Origin: Platerodrilus igneus
Lineage: Eukaryota > Arthropoda > Insecta > Coleoptera > Lycidae
DNA length: 64,000 nucleotides
Assembly: GCA_036346225.1 (NCBI GenBank)
Contig: JARFIW010001088.1
Span: 374,001 to 438,000 of the forward strand
Direction of reading: 5' to 3'
The stretch's first letter is position 1, and each line of letters starts with the position of its first letter. Below the pieces are notes generated by a model that was not told the DNA's origin, ran no database searches, and was given only the letters and a program-made list of their open reading frames with translations. Of the stretch, positions 1 through 12,110 are shown piece by piece. The translations under genes and the position numbers were made by a program.

Positions 1-597
1 TCTTTATCGTCATCAGTCGCGTACTTAAGCTTAGTTAAAAATGTATATAATCGATTCATTACGTCTTCGAAAGAACCACTATACTCTAAATTAAGAATAT
101 TACATACCATAATTAAATCCGCGAGCTTTAAATTATTTGTTATTGCTTGTAGTATTTTGGCATACCTACGTGCACTTTTGTCAAATTCAAAAACAGAAAA
201 TTTACGCACGGCCTTTAGTATTTTTTTAGTTCTCCTTCCTGATTTATGACAGACAATTTAGCATTCGTTACACAGTCTCCTATAATAGAAATATTCCCCA
301 ATGTAGACAATATTTGAAATTCAATTTTAATCAGTGTAGAATTTAAGTCCTTTGTTTTTCTTAAGACTCATGATAATCTCGGAGGACGAGCCACCAAACT
401 GCAGGATTTCCTTTCGTTGTTTAGGGTATGATTCATACTTGTCATTAAAACGCCACTGGAATAACCTCTTAAACATCTTTTTATTGCAGAGATTACAGGC
501 AATTCCATACAAATTTTCAACGTTGTCAAAAGCAAAGCCTCGGTATTTTTTGCTGGACACTAAATTAATCCTACGGTTTATGGTCAAAACGTCCTAA
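1..597 (-). pseudogene. DEK-like chromatin protein fragment, broken
   Basis: Read on the minus strand, three adjacent blocks in different frames (about 587-327, 330-230 and 230-1) line up in order with the SAP-containing core of DEK-family chromatin proteins. The clearest part is the last block, which contains KFSVFEFDKSARRYAK followed by an L-x3-C-x2-LNLEYSG spacing and a final R-x3-FL. That matches the family pattern F-x-G-F-x-F, Y-x-K, C-x2-L-x-L-x2-SG, R-x3-FL. DEK proteins bind DNA and histones in the nucleus. The coding sense leaves the window at position 1. One frame change coincides with a run of seven T at 221-227, so it may be a run-length error; the other, near 326, does not. It could be a host exon, a retrocopy or a transduced fragment. 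The family match is remembered, not searched. Confidence 0.45.
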
Positions 598-1603
598 CAA
601 TTAAATTAACTAAAAATTGGTCATGCTAACTTAACTATAAAAGCTTACTTACTAAAAATCGCCAATTGTTTGATGGCTTGCCTTCCAACCCAGAACAGCT
701 CTTAAATCGGGGGAGAGAATCTCGTTTGTTGCTCGTGTTTCTTCGCAATTATTAAATAATTCAATGGCACACAAACCCGGCAGGATTTTGTGAGCTTAAC
801 TTAACTTGTGCATCACATGCATACAAGCTTTTTATTATTTACTTTATATCACTATAAATCCGCGAACATACGGGCGTAACCCTGGCGAACTGAAAGAGTT
901 AATTGCTCCTTTCCAATTTCACTATCGTGATACTAAGTGCAATATCATATCTGTGATGCCGGAGAACGCTACCAGCGAACTTCTGTGGCTACGTTTGTAC
1001 CTCTTGACAACGAACAACCCCATTAGAATCTCTGTCTTTTGGCTAAAGCCTTAAGTTATATATTTCTACTGCTACTACTGCTATTCCTACTCTAACCATT
1101 ATTTAAGTCATATCTCTGTTATCCAAGGACTTAACAGAACCCCTCAAAAACAAGATTTCAGAAACCAAATCCAATTCCTTTCAAGATGAGGGTCACAGAA
1201 ACAATTATTTTTCAAATGGTATAACTATGTTGTATCTTCATGGAATTTTAATAACTGAATTGTGGACCATACCTATTGGCGACAGTTGTCTGCCTTTATC
1301 AAAAGACCGGTTAACCCACTTGAGCCGAAATGGATTTAAAAACAATGAATGTCTCCAGACTACTTAAAATTACTTGCAATCTTTGAACAAACTAAATGGG
1401 AAAATAGTTTGGCTATTTATACTGTTTCGTTTTCTATAACCCGCTGTCAATCACGAAAATATAAAGAAGATTAAGTTTTACAACTAAAAATTGCTTTTCT
1501 TTGTTTACGTTTAAAAGGTACTATTCCATTTAATTTTATCAGATTTGTCAATCTATTATCGACATAAGTTTAAAAGGCTTATTGTATTCGGATTTACAAG
1601 GTA
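598..1603. other. No gene identified
   Basis: I see no convincing gene. An 82-codon open frame at 806-1054 (plus) has no family resemblance I recognise, and it starts in low-complexity AT-rich sequence. Nothing repeated elsewhere in the window was noticed here. Confidence 0.5.
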
Positions 1604-2136
1604 GGACCATTAAATTATTATTCTTAATCTTTTTTGGGAATGAAACCACTCATAGTTTTTAAAATCTATTTTATTTACGTTTCGATCCATGACCTAGGAT
1701 CGTTGTCAAAATAATAAAAACTTCAAGTTTGACGTTTATGACATAAATTGAAGGTTACTTTGATTTATTGATGTTTGAAATATTTGGTTTGAGTACACTA
1801 AGCAAAAATTTGTAAAGTTTAAAAGAATGATTGCCTTCAATTTGTGTTGCGACCTGGGATCGACTTTCCTATGGTAGCCAATACGCTTAACGTGAAATCA
1901 GCTGGTTAATTTTTATTGGTGAATTTTATATAAATTCAATAATTTGGGAAACATTTTTTAACATGTTTCTATTTATACAATTGAGAGATTTCTGATTTTA
2001 TGTCTTATTTTACCAAGGTCGTGGATCGAAACGTAAATAAAATAGATTTTAAAAACTATGAGTGGTTTCATTCCCAAAAAAGATTAAGAAGAATGCTAAA
2101 CAAACCACAACAAACATACAGGGACCATTAAATTAT
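1604..2136. repeat. Palindromic MITE-like element with 73-bp inverted ends
   Basis: Bases 1621-1693 and 2018-2090 are inverted copies of one another with a single mismatch that I can see. The outer end reads TTCTTAATCTTTTTTGGGAA and the inner end contains a GATCGAAACG-type sequence. About 324 bp of AT-rich non-coding sequence separates the arms. A perfect 15-base direct repeat (GGACCATTAAATTAT) lies just outside, at 1604-1618 and 2122-2136. The second copy follows a 31-base A/C-rich stretch after the right arm. Inverted ends suggest a non-autonomous DNA element, but a 15-bp duplication is longer than most DNA transposons make and is more like LINE-type retroposition. No coding sequence is seen. 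Confidence 0.7.
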
Positions 2137-4140
2137 GATGACTGCCACTGGAATTTATAATATTTAAGCTTAAAGCTATTTCTAAACCTGGTCCTTATTA
2201 TAAGGGATTCTAACTAAAATATAAAAGTAATTTATTATGGAATTCTTCTTATAAGTTATGCAAGTTATTGAAATTTAATCAATCAATTAATCTGTTTATT
2301 AGTTAACATTTCAAAATAATGTTACAATTTACGAAAATGAAATAAAAACACAGAAATCTCAAAATACGTTTATGCATTGAAAAACATTTTTCTTTCATAC
2401 AAAAGAATATCTTACATTTATAAATTAGTCTACAGCTTAATTTCACACAGAAAATTATTTCTAAAAGTTATTTATTTATTAAAATAATCATGACCTAATC
2501 TTTGTTAACAGGTGCAGAATCCTCTTTAATTTATATGTGGATAATTTGCCTATCCTTTATTACCCCGCTGGTGAGTGCAATTGGCCAATGACCGTGAACA
2601 GATAATTTGCCGTAAAGGTTAAACTCTTTCAAACTCTGAGTTGAGAGTTACTGAAAATTATCCCCTTCACAAGTAATAATATTGAGAACTTATTCTAATT
2701 TAAGTTACTAATATTTATACACCCATATAAGTTACTAACAAAAATCCAAGATTTAACTTGTAGTAATTGTCAAAGAGCGCTTATCCAAATCTCTTTTTTT
2801 CCATCGTAATTAACGGCATTAAATACTTACTGGTTCCATCTCAAATTGACGTTAGAATACCAGTTTACAAAAGTGCATTTATTGTTGCTTGATGAAATCA
2901 TCAGTTGTGATCTTCTGCCAAGATTATTCATATTATTGTGATTAATCTTCTTTATACTTCAAATAATTATGTTTGATAATTTCTGTTACTTGTGGAAGGC
3001 CGATGAAATAGATTTCAAACTACTCATAACGTATAAGTTTCATGTCGTAAAGTAATTTAAAGCTTTGAATCTTACACGTTCAAAGTCGTAAAAAAATTAA
3101 TCTGAATGTCGAATACTAAATAAATCAAGTGTTCTAATTCAATTCCGGTTTATATACAAATATTAACTTAATACGTCATATTCTAGATTGTGCCGCGTCT
3201 ATTTTGGGACATGACACATCCAGGTGATGTAATATTAGAAGCGTTTTTGTAGGCTAATTGAGTGAGGTCAACTTAATTTATGATTATCGTAAAACGCATT
3301 CCGTTCCTTTCTAATGCACGAAGCTAATAGGCGCGATCTCCTTCTCTGTAATACGTAAAGCTATTAAAATCATTAATATCTTATCTTTTATGGCTTCTTA
3401 ATAGTGCTGACTTCTTTGAATCTAGGCGTTTATTCATTGATACTAATAGTTGACTTTTAAGAAGTAAAGTGGCGCATTCGTTTATTAATAATAAAAACGT
3501 TAAAATTTAAAGTGGTATGTTTGAGCAAGAATAAATATTTTATTTTTTGTTTTAAATATTTTATCTACACGCGGAAGTCAATTACATAACTAATTTAAGC
3601 TCGCAGTTGCATTCTTAACGATTGTAAATGCAATTTACCTTTCAGTATTTTAGTGTACTACATTTTCAATAAATAACGTGCCTATCTTAAAAACAATAGC
3701 TTACTATCTACGTTACTTTTAATATTTACAAAATAATTATTTTTAATTGAATGGCTTGTGTATTTACATTTTAAAATAAAAGCTAGTTGTAAAGTATCTT
3801 TCAAGAATTATTTACACACGCGGGTTTAAGTTGGGTTTTTAAGTTTACGATTTTTCACACTCTGCAATAAATGCAATACACGGGTTTTAATTACATAATT
3901 AAACAGAATCTCTTTTCATGTGCTAAAAAATGTGCTTATATATATATAAGATAGAAAAATGAAATATTGGAAATATATAAGGAGTATGTGTTTCGCTCTT
4001 TATGGTTGTACTTTATAATTTAATATTGCTATACTAAAATTTTGATTTGAAAATTCAAAGTTTATGATAAAATTTTCATCTTACGAGAATTAACATATTC
4101 AGTCTAGAAGCCGTCTGTACTTAAACTTTTTTAAGCTTAT
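2137..4140. other. AT-rich DNA, no gene identified
   Basis: Very AT-rich, with no open frame or motif I can support on either strand. Two stretches near 3560-3600 and 3812-3905 share short ACACGCGG and AATTACATAA pieces and may be remnants of one repeat, but the similarity is too weak to call. Confidence 0.5.
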
Positions 4141-4190
4141 AATTATTTATGGTTTCGGGTTGGGACCGTGATATTTTATATACTAAGGTC

Positions 4191-4230
4191 GACGTTTCGC
4201 CCACTTTTTGTAAGGAGCTTCATCAGAACA
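4191..4230 (-). ncRNA. Hammerhead-ribozyme-like core (possible Penelope remnant)
   Basis: On the minus strand CTGATGA (4226-4220) is followed after 21 bases by GAAAC (4198-4194) and directly by GTC (4193-4191). These are the conserved boxes of hammerhead ribozymes. Between the boxes GCTC and GGGC can form a short stem II with one wobble pair. The downstream sequence contains GGTCCCAACCCGAAACC. Hammerhead motifs are known in the terminal repeats of Penelope-like retroelements and in retrozymes. A stem III loop is not visible, so folding would need a very short stem III or a dimer. No Penelope reverse transcriptase is seen nearby. A second, weaker instance lies at 40314-40342 on the same strand. 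Confidence 0.4.
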
Positions 4231-4239
4231 AGAAAAGAA

Positions 4240-7200
4240 AAATAATAAAAATATTAAAAATAAATATAATAATAAAAATAAGAATGATTATATTAAGTAG
4301 ATAAGTTAAAGTGTAAAGGATATGTGAAGTTACTTGTGAACTAGCAGACTTACCAGCCCATTTAAACCAAAAGGTGTCTTGTGGCAAAGTAACCTTTTAA
4401 GCTTATACTAAAATTTCGCTCTTCGGTTATAGTGTTTATTGCACTTGTTACGTTATGTTTATAATAAAAATCTCTTAATCGTGATATAATAAATTATTAA
4501 AGTTGTTCGTCTGACTCAAAATATGTAAACATCTAAAAGTTTTGGTTTTGAAAATCTTGACATTATATTTTAGAATGTTATTTAAAATTTAAGGTTTAAC
4601 AATATTACCTTTCGCATTTAAGAACTGAAAGTAATACAGAAGTGACATATTTTAATTATACTTTGGTGCATATTCTTTAACGTTACCTTTAAAACACTTG
4701 ATTGTTACAACACGTTGTAACAATTACGATTTTCTGTTATTCAAATATACAATTTTATTCAATACACCTTGTCAATAAATATTAAATTTCTATTGAAACA
4801 TTTTATTATAAATTCGTACATAGTACGCTATCTACATTAGAATAGCCCAAGTAAACTTTAAGTGAATTTCTATTTGCTTGTATCTTGATTCAATATTCCC
4901 CCTCTCGGCGCATGCTGGAATAGCTAACATTGCCTCGTGGAAAAAGCCATTTTTGATATCAGATGTAGTCCGAATACCAGTATTATCCAGGGCCCGCAGG
5001 TTTTTAATTAAACTTCCGCCCCAACGAAGAGTCAAGTGGAGTCAACGAATTCCATAAGTTTAGTTTTGATGGCAGGATTGACCTAAGATGGTTGTAAATA
5101 TATTTTTTACGGTAAGAAAATATTTCGCAAGCGTACCTCAAAATTCTATACTCTCGTTTGATTTCAGCGCAAGTTTTTTTTATTAGTTTAGAATTTTAAG
5201 AATTAAAATACTAATTATTGAATATGGAGACAATTTAATTCCGAGTTTTAAAATGTTAAATTCAAGTTACACGTTATTAAGCAATGGAAATTAAGTATTA
5301 TAAAAAAACAATCGTTAACCATAAGGCAAGCACGAGACTGGAAGGCCGATTCAATTGTTACTAGGCAGGAAAGTGGAAACCCCCACATGGGATTGGTTTG
5401 TATGAAGGTCAACTCCGGACCCCTGCGTCAGCCACGTTCAAGTGTATGGGTAGGGACGCAGATGTTTAAAAAAGATCTTTAAAAGAAAGAAAACCGGCCG
5501 ACAAACGGATAGCCAGCGGTGAGTCATCCTCCATTTTTATACTTATACTATTTTGAAAGAACTTTCATTTAAAAAACAAATAATTTTCGAAGAAGCTATA
5601 CATAAGTTTGTTTAAAATTAATTCTTGATATTTTTGCAAAAGTTCATAGATCAATTAATTTGTTTCAAGTAAAATTTAGTTTGAAAATTTAGTATTTGGC
5701 TAAGGCATAATTGACCTTAATATTTTCAAGGTATTTTTGTAAGATTATGTTTGAAATTACAAAGTTGTAGTAAAAGGTTTGCTTTACAAAACATATGATA
5801 TGATAAGAATTGTTTGCCGAAGTATTGGGTAAAACCCATTGTGTTAGACACCTGAAGTATAGTTCAATATCGACAATAAGTATTTTTCTTTGACCTTTGA
5901 GTTTATTAAAGATAACTATTAAAACTATAGAGCCATAACCTGCGAAATTCTTTTTTAGAATATTTAATTTGTTTCTTGTACACTGAACAGGATCCTATTC
6001 TAGTAGCATGAAATCACTGTAACATAAAATGAAAGTCATATATTTCTTGTGGAGAACTGAAGTAATTTATGTAATTAAATTAAAAAAAAATCATTCTACG
6101 AATGCTTAGAGATTTATATTAAACCGTAATAACGGAACTGTTTCGAAAGTCTCCATATATATAAGTTTATATAAACGATGTACATATACATTTTTTTCAA
6201 GAAATCAATAGAAAAAATCTTAAGTTGTAAAATTTTCTGTCTTTAAAGTCAACAGCAATTGTCCTACAGAAGCAAACAGTTTACCAATATGAAATTGTAG
6301 TATTGAAGAAATGTATTATTGGTGTTAAAGTTAAAAGTTTTTTTTAAAGAATAATCTTGACTAGTGGATTTATTTATAATTTTTTTGTGATAAAGTGACT
6401 AGGCTTTAACGAAGTCCTAGTTTGAACATGTTTAGGTGTGGTTAAATTTTCAGATAGCACGATATCGTCGTTCCCATTCCAGGTTGCAGAGATTAAAGTA
6501 AATATTTCTGTTTATGTTGCTCGTCGTAAATTGTTTTTTTTTGAAGATTTCCGTTTCTGGTCTTCGGATAGTTTCGTATTATAACATTCATTAAGATACG
6601 GTGGCGTCCAATAAAATTTCTTTCGTTTTATCGCATACCATCCTACGACCCTAGCTCATAGCTCTGCCCTAAGCTGAAGAAGCTTAGCTGGCTGGAAGAT
6701 CTCTTTAGAGGGACTCTTTTCTCTCAAAGCCATTCAACATCCTTTTTACCCTGGGCTTGACCGTCAAACAGGAACTCCTCATAATCTATCGAGGCTCTAC
6801 CGCCTATATGGTAGAGCAGGCATACTATATTCTTTAAGAAGAACTTATAGTTTACAACGTGATAGGTCTATCTCAACTGTGCAGAAACATTTATAAAACA
6901 ATAATATTTTAGGTTTCGCAAAGCATATTTTATAATTTCCGTTATATTGAAGGTAAATACAAATACTGTGTATTGAGTTGATAAAAACTAAACTAGTACA
7001 GAATCTTACAGTTCTTGAAGTTAGCCCACCTTCAAGTGGATTAATTAGATCTACATCATACGACAGGGGTATTGGTGTCCATTACACTATCTGTAGTTCA
7101 TTGATTAGACCCTTTAACTAAATTCCATCTTGTTCACAAATCCTTATTCCCAATTCCCATTCCCAAGCTTATTCTCACCGCAGACCTAAAAAGTCAATTA

Positions 7201-8727
7201 GCCGTTTTGCCAAATTAGCTTTTCTTATTTGGTCATTTTCTAACACTCCTATCCACGGGTCTTTGTTTAAACAGAGCTTCTTTAGTTATTATTCTTTTAT
7301 GGTAAGGGTCCCAAAAGTAACGATCCAAAAGAAGAGATGTCGAATGCGATACGACACCAAAATGCATTTCACTGTCTTGTTTCATTATTGCGATAGACTA
7401 AACGTTTGTATTGCAAAAGCGCAAATAACGCTATTTTCCCACCCCAATTTTGACGATGTAGACGCAGATACAGGGAGCTATGTGGAAAGAAGAGACCTAA
7501 GAATTACTATTAGATAATAAATAGTGCATAACTGCAAGATTTTTAGTGCATGAATTATAACAAAACACGATTTCATATATTTCCAATATTTACTTCTGTA
7601 TTAGAGTTGTAATCTTTATCAACACGTTGGGAAAATCTGTGCTGTTGTTTAGTAAATTACTCAGGGGGCTTCCTTAGCGTATTCCAAAGAGCTTTATCAT
7701 CTTGTCAGAAGCCGTTACTCTTGAGGTTTGGTTTCGTATCCTTACAGAGCCTCATCGTCTTGTCGTAACTAATTATTTTATTTAATACTTTGTCGCCGTT
7801 ATTTATTCTGTAAACAGCGCAACCGATTCTCATTAGTTATCATTATTCACACTGTATTGAAAACCAATGACAGAAACTAGCAAAAGCTTTTCAGTTTGCA
7901 TAAGTCTTAGAAAAGCGTACAATTCTACTATTTTTTGTCCTCATACATGCTTCGAACCTTACCTGGTGCATCTTGCTTTCCTTTAAGCATTATACCATAC
8001 ACCCCGGCAATACATATTAACACATTATATTTGATGAGCTCGCCAACTACAGGGTGAGATAGGTTGTCAGTTTGCTGTCAAATGCAGCAATATACTAGTT
8101 ACGCCAGGAGCTTCATTATGGATCGTACTAGCGTCATTCACGTCACCGCTTGGTTTATTGGAGACAGACCTTTTTCATGCCAGAAAATGCTATAAGATTT
8201 TAATTGCTACAGCATACCAAAGCCCTCTTGTGAAATATATTGGCTTCCATCAGGCTACTGTTTTTAAAGCGTGTTAATTAGTACAGTGCTTCTCAAAGAA
8301 CTTCTGATTTAATTATTGTTATTGTTTCTGCTCAGTCAGCATCGGGTAAATAAATAAGCTCGTTCTTGATACTAGTACATATAGATTTTGTACACCACTA
8401 TTCGTATTAAAGTAATACTACTTCCTTTCGTAGTAAAGTTATGCTAAATATAGTCAAAATTTGTTCTAACCTGCATTTGTGCTAAAAAAATTTATCTCCT
8501 TGGCACGCATAGTAACGAGGCGAAAGTAATTTCCATTAACAAAATTGCATAATGTAAGTTGGAGATTGATATATAGTATTTTCAGTAGTTTAAATATACT
8601 TTTTTCTTCTGAAAACAGTGGGTCATAAAAAAATAAAGTCATAGTTCTTACACTTGTGGACATTTATTGGTAAACGATGTATATCCCAATATAAAGAATT
8701 ATTTTAAGCAAAAATTGGTACGTTTAA
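4240..8727. other. Long AT-rich stretch without a supported gene
   Basis: No gene is supported here. Contents worth noting: a GC-richer island at about 5320-5480 with no recognisable coding; a dispersed repeat at about 6690-6762 (listed separately); an 84-codon open frame at 7263-7517 (plus) with no family match; and a short stretch near 7700-7735 that loosely resembles the start of the gypsy A LTR (GAAGC then CTTGAGGT), too diverged to annotate. Open frames at 4832-5035 (minus) and 8466-8663 (minus) look random. Confidence 0.5.
6690..6762 (+). repeat. Dispersed repeat, copy 1 of 3
   Basis: About 70 bp sharing an AAGCCATTC then CCTTTTTACCCTGGGCTTG pattern with stretches near 40566-40634 and 63318-63376. 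All three have a T/C-rich run before AAGCCAT. The third copy lies inside the putative LTR of gypsy element H, so the family may be an LTR segment. The element itself is not identified. Confidence 0.4.
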
Positions 8728-9295
8728 TGGGTGTTTTTACTTACGACTCGTCACAGAAGCGGTTGCCCTTGAGGTGTTGGCCCTGGCTAGCAGCAACCCT
8801 CCTGGATAAACGTAGATTCCTGTATAGTTTCGTTGTCTCGCTATTATCTGTTTAGAAAGAACGAACCAACTCGCAGCTTATATTTTATACGGGTTTAATG
8901 AAATAATGCTATAAAATAATGCATCAAAGTAGAAACAAATGCACAATGCTTGGCGTGCCGTAAAATACAATCGCAACGATGTTAAACGAAACTCCTTAAA
9001 GGTATACACATACAGCGTTGCTATTCGCAAATGAACAAAATTCTAACTAGACAAACTTATCTGTTATAGTAATACAACGATGACGAATTTCAAAGATGCT
9101 GTCACTACCACATCGATTAACACTACTAAATAATTCATAACTTACTAAGTTACAAATCAACAATCATTAATACACGACCGGAGGACGCGTGCCTAGACAC
9201 ACAACCGCACGGCATCGCATCCTTAACCCGACTGACTTAGACCTAAAAGACCTTAATATACAAAGGTATTCATATTTCAAGGGCGGGCCAGTGCA
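8728..9295 (-). repeat. 3' LTR of gypsy A
   Basis: Near-identical to 14121-14668 over its length, for example the shared TCGTCACAGAAGCGGTTGCC and CAAGGGCGGGCCAGT. In plus orientation it runs from TGGGTG to GTGCA, consistent with TG...CA ends. About 20 bp longer than the other LTR because of a short AT-rich insertion near 8915-8935. Confidence 0.85.
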
Positions 9296-9306
9296 TCACC
9301 CCCCTA
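9296..9306 (-). promoter_or_regulatory. Polypurine tract of gypsy A
   Basis: On the minus strand AGGGGGGTGA abuts the 3' LTR, as expected for the plus-strand primer of reverse transcription. Confidence 0.6.
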
Positions 9307-9351
9307 TAAGTTTAACTGACTGACTAAGCTTACTTGGTAATTAATTTGAAC

Positions 9352-10468
9352 TTATACTAAAAGTTTTGCGGGCAGATTTTGGTCCGGCCTTATATATGGT
9401 TTTAGATTGCGTACATTTTGTATACCCAACGAAACACCTCGGGCATCGTCCTGAACCTCATATGAATTCGGCCCTCGCTTGGCCACTACTGTAGAAGGCC
9501 CCGAATACAGTAAAAAGAATTTCTTAATCTTTCTATCCTCGGCAGAATGGGGATGAGTGCAAACCACTACTTTATTACCTACCTTAAAAACAATATATTT
9601 TTTGTTTACCCTTTGATGTCGCAATCTACGTTTTTCGGCCTTCGATTTTAACCGATCAAACGCCAAAGTTATAATTTTGTCCCGATCATCACCTTGTTCA
9701 AGACTAGTAGGAAAGGCAATACTCTTAACCATGGGGTTATCTATGGAAGCTCCAAAATGCAATTCTAATGGACTGAAGCCCGCAGAATCGTGGACTGCCC
9801 TATTTATCCACCATTCCACTTTATTCAATACCAACACCCACCCTCCATGAGCTGAATAACACAGTGACCGTAACATCCGCACAATTTCCCTATTGACACG
9901 CTCTGTCATGTTTCCTTGTGAAAAGTACACTGACGTGTGAGCTACCTTCACACCTACTGCCTCCAACGGCACTTTCCATTTTTTGCTCGCATTATGGCTA
10001 CCGTTAACAGAAAGAATGACCTCTGGTTTGCCAACCTCCACAAAATATTTTTTAAATAAACAACGAAGAATAGCGGCCGTATTAGCGCGCTTAAGCGGGT
10101 ATAAAGCAACTAATTTACTGAAAGCATCTACTGCAGCAAATAATTGGGTCGCCCCTCTTCTTGATACCGGAAGCGAACCCATCAAGTCTACACAAATTTT
10201 ATTTTGGTGCTTTGGCCAATACACTATGGTACTCGCCAAAACTTTTTACCGAACTTTTCGACTTCTGGCACAAATCGCAACTTGAAATAATTTTCCGTAT
10301 ATAATGTTTCATTCTCGCAAAATAATAATCCCTGCGCAACATCTGAAAACATTTCTCTATTCCAAACTGTTCGTTCTCGACATGCTCTTGCCAAACCACC
10401 TTACAAATCTGAGAGACAGGAATGCATACCTTAAACCCGCGCGAACCGTCATGGCCTCGCCTAAACAA
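9352..10468 (-). pseudogene. Gypsy A integrase, catalytic Asp lost
   Basis: Two overlapping open pieces. The upstream piece (10468-10199) carries the zinc-binding H-H-C-C region, ending in CDLCQ. The downstream 295-codon piece (10239-9352) carries the core. The first catalytic Asp is present in CVDLMGSLP (residue 18). The second should be in a DNG context but reads ILSVNG, with Val at residue 78. The Glu is present in MTERVNRE (residue 113). The C-terminal part has basic, gypsy-like sequence including KVGNKVVV. Integrase would insert the element's cDNA into host DNA; this copy should be inactive. The two pieces are offset in frame near 10200-10240. Confidence 0.85.
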
Positions 10469-10794
10469 AACACCACCGTGGACAATATACCAATCAGCAT
10501 ACCTTTTTAAAATTTTTTCCTTTTTTAACTCAAGACCTCACTTTACAACAGAATTCATCCTTTGCTTGTTCCTCAACAAAATTTTTCATACTATAACCCC
10601 CTTACACAATTCTGATTTGTTTAAGGCACAAATCTCATTCGAACCCTAATTCCGGCTCAATGATTCCGTTGATTGGATAACTAGATAGAGTGTCCGTAAG
10701 AGCATTCTCCCTTCCCACACAATATTCAACCCTAAAAGCGTATTCCTGGAAATACAACACTTACTTAGTTAAACGAGAATTTAGTAGTCTACAA

Positions 10795-11060
10795 GACATT
10801 AAAATGACAACGATTTGTGATCCGTAATCACAGTTAGCTCCCGCCCTAGAACAAATATTTGCCACTGCTTCAAACAATGTAATACCGCCAATGCCTTTTT
10901 CTCAGTTACATAATAGCCATTTTCCGACCCGCGTAACGTACGGCTTGTGAATGCAATAATCTCCTTCTCCGATGTCTTTGGGTTAATTTGGAATAGGCAT
11001 CCTCCTAGACCAATATTCGAAGCGTCGGTTTGAATAAAAAATTCGTGATCCGGACATGGA
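10795..11060 (-). pseudogene. Gypsy A RNase H remnant
   Basis: Reading the minus strand from about 11055 gives an RNase H domain: FFIQTDASNIGLGGCLFQ with the catalytic Asp, then YYVTEKKALAVL with the conserved Glu, then TVITDHKSL with the next Asp. The frame closes near 10795. It follows the reverse transcriptase in the expected order. Between this and the integrase (about 10500-10790) the sequence is broken and gives no clear domain. Confidence 0.8.
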
Positions 11061-11400
11061 TGCTTCAGGATAGCGACTGTTAAAAAGTTGCTTTTACTTT
11101 TTTAAACGCCTTCTGCTGCCTCGATCCCCAACGCCACTAAACACCTTTTTTTAAAAGCTCCAACAACGGCCCCATTAAATTGGCTAACTTTTCACAAAAC
11201 CTACGTTCGTAGTTGACCACCCCCAGAAAACCCTTAAATGTCGGATATTTCGTGGCACCGGAAACGCATTGATCGCTTCTACTAGAGACGGGTCTACCGC
11301 CACCCCTTCTGCTGATATAATATGATCCAGGAAAACAACTGTATTCCTGGCAAAATGAGATTTTTTTAACTTTATGATGAAACCGGCAGCTTCAAGTATC

Positions 11401-12099
11401 TCAAATATGTTTCTTTATATGGATCAAATGTTCCTCGGCTCCCTGTGAATACACAGGAAGGTCATCAACATAAGCAATTACATACGATGCTACCTCTACC
11501 CCTAGGATTATATTTAGCGCCCGTATGAAAGACCCCACAGACGTGCTTAGCCCGAAAGGCAAGACCTTAAGAACATAAGGTTTTCCCTCATATAAAAACC
11601 CTGTAAACTTTTGGTGCTCTCGCTTAATTTCAATCTGCCAGTAACTCTCTGTTAAATTAAGCGTGCTAAAGCGTTGGCCTCTAGAAAAATTATACCACAA
11701 CTCGGTAGGATTGGGCGGCATTACCCGATCCTTGACCATGCGTTTATTCAGGAATCGCGCGTCCAAGCAAACCCTTATTGTTCCTTCCCGTTTCCTAACT
11801 ACAACTAATGGACTGCTATATTCCGTCTGCCTTGCCTCAATAACATTCCACGCTACCATCTCTTCTATCTGACGCTTCACCTCCTCCTTATATGCATACG
11901 GAATTGGGTATGATTTTACAAAAAATAGGGTGTAATCCCACAACTCAATTTCGTGACAATAAATATTCATCCTACCCGATTGGTTCGAAAATATCGACCT
12001 ATACGACAACAACAATTTACGTAATTTATTTTTTTCTACCCGCGAGAAGTTCTCCGCACGATTTACCATCTCCTCGATTTCAGACACCTCACATGGCAT
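11401..12099 (-). pseudogene. Gypsy A reverse transcriptase, motif A Asp lost
   Basis: A 232-codon open frame covering fingers and palm. Visible motifs are YSSPLVVVRKREG (residues 94-106), then FSTLNLTESYWQI at about 144-156, then LPFGLSTSVGSF, then YVDD at 210-213. Motif A normally has Asp where this copy has Asn (residue 148), which would abolish polymerisation. The frame ends at 11401, and the thumb and connection continue in broken form to about 11060. It follows the protease remnant with a short gap. Confidence 0.88.
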
Positions 12100-12110
12100 A
12101 ATCTTTTTTT

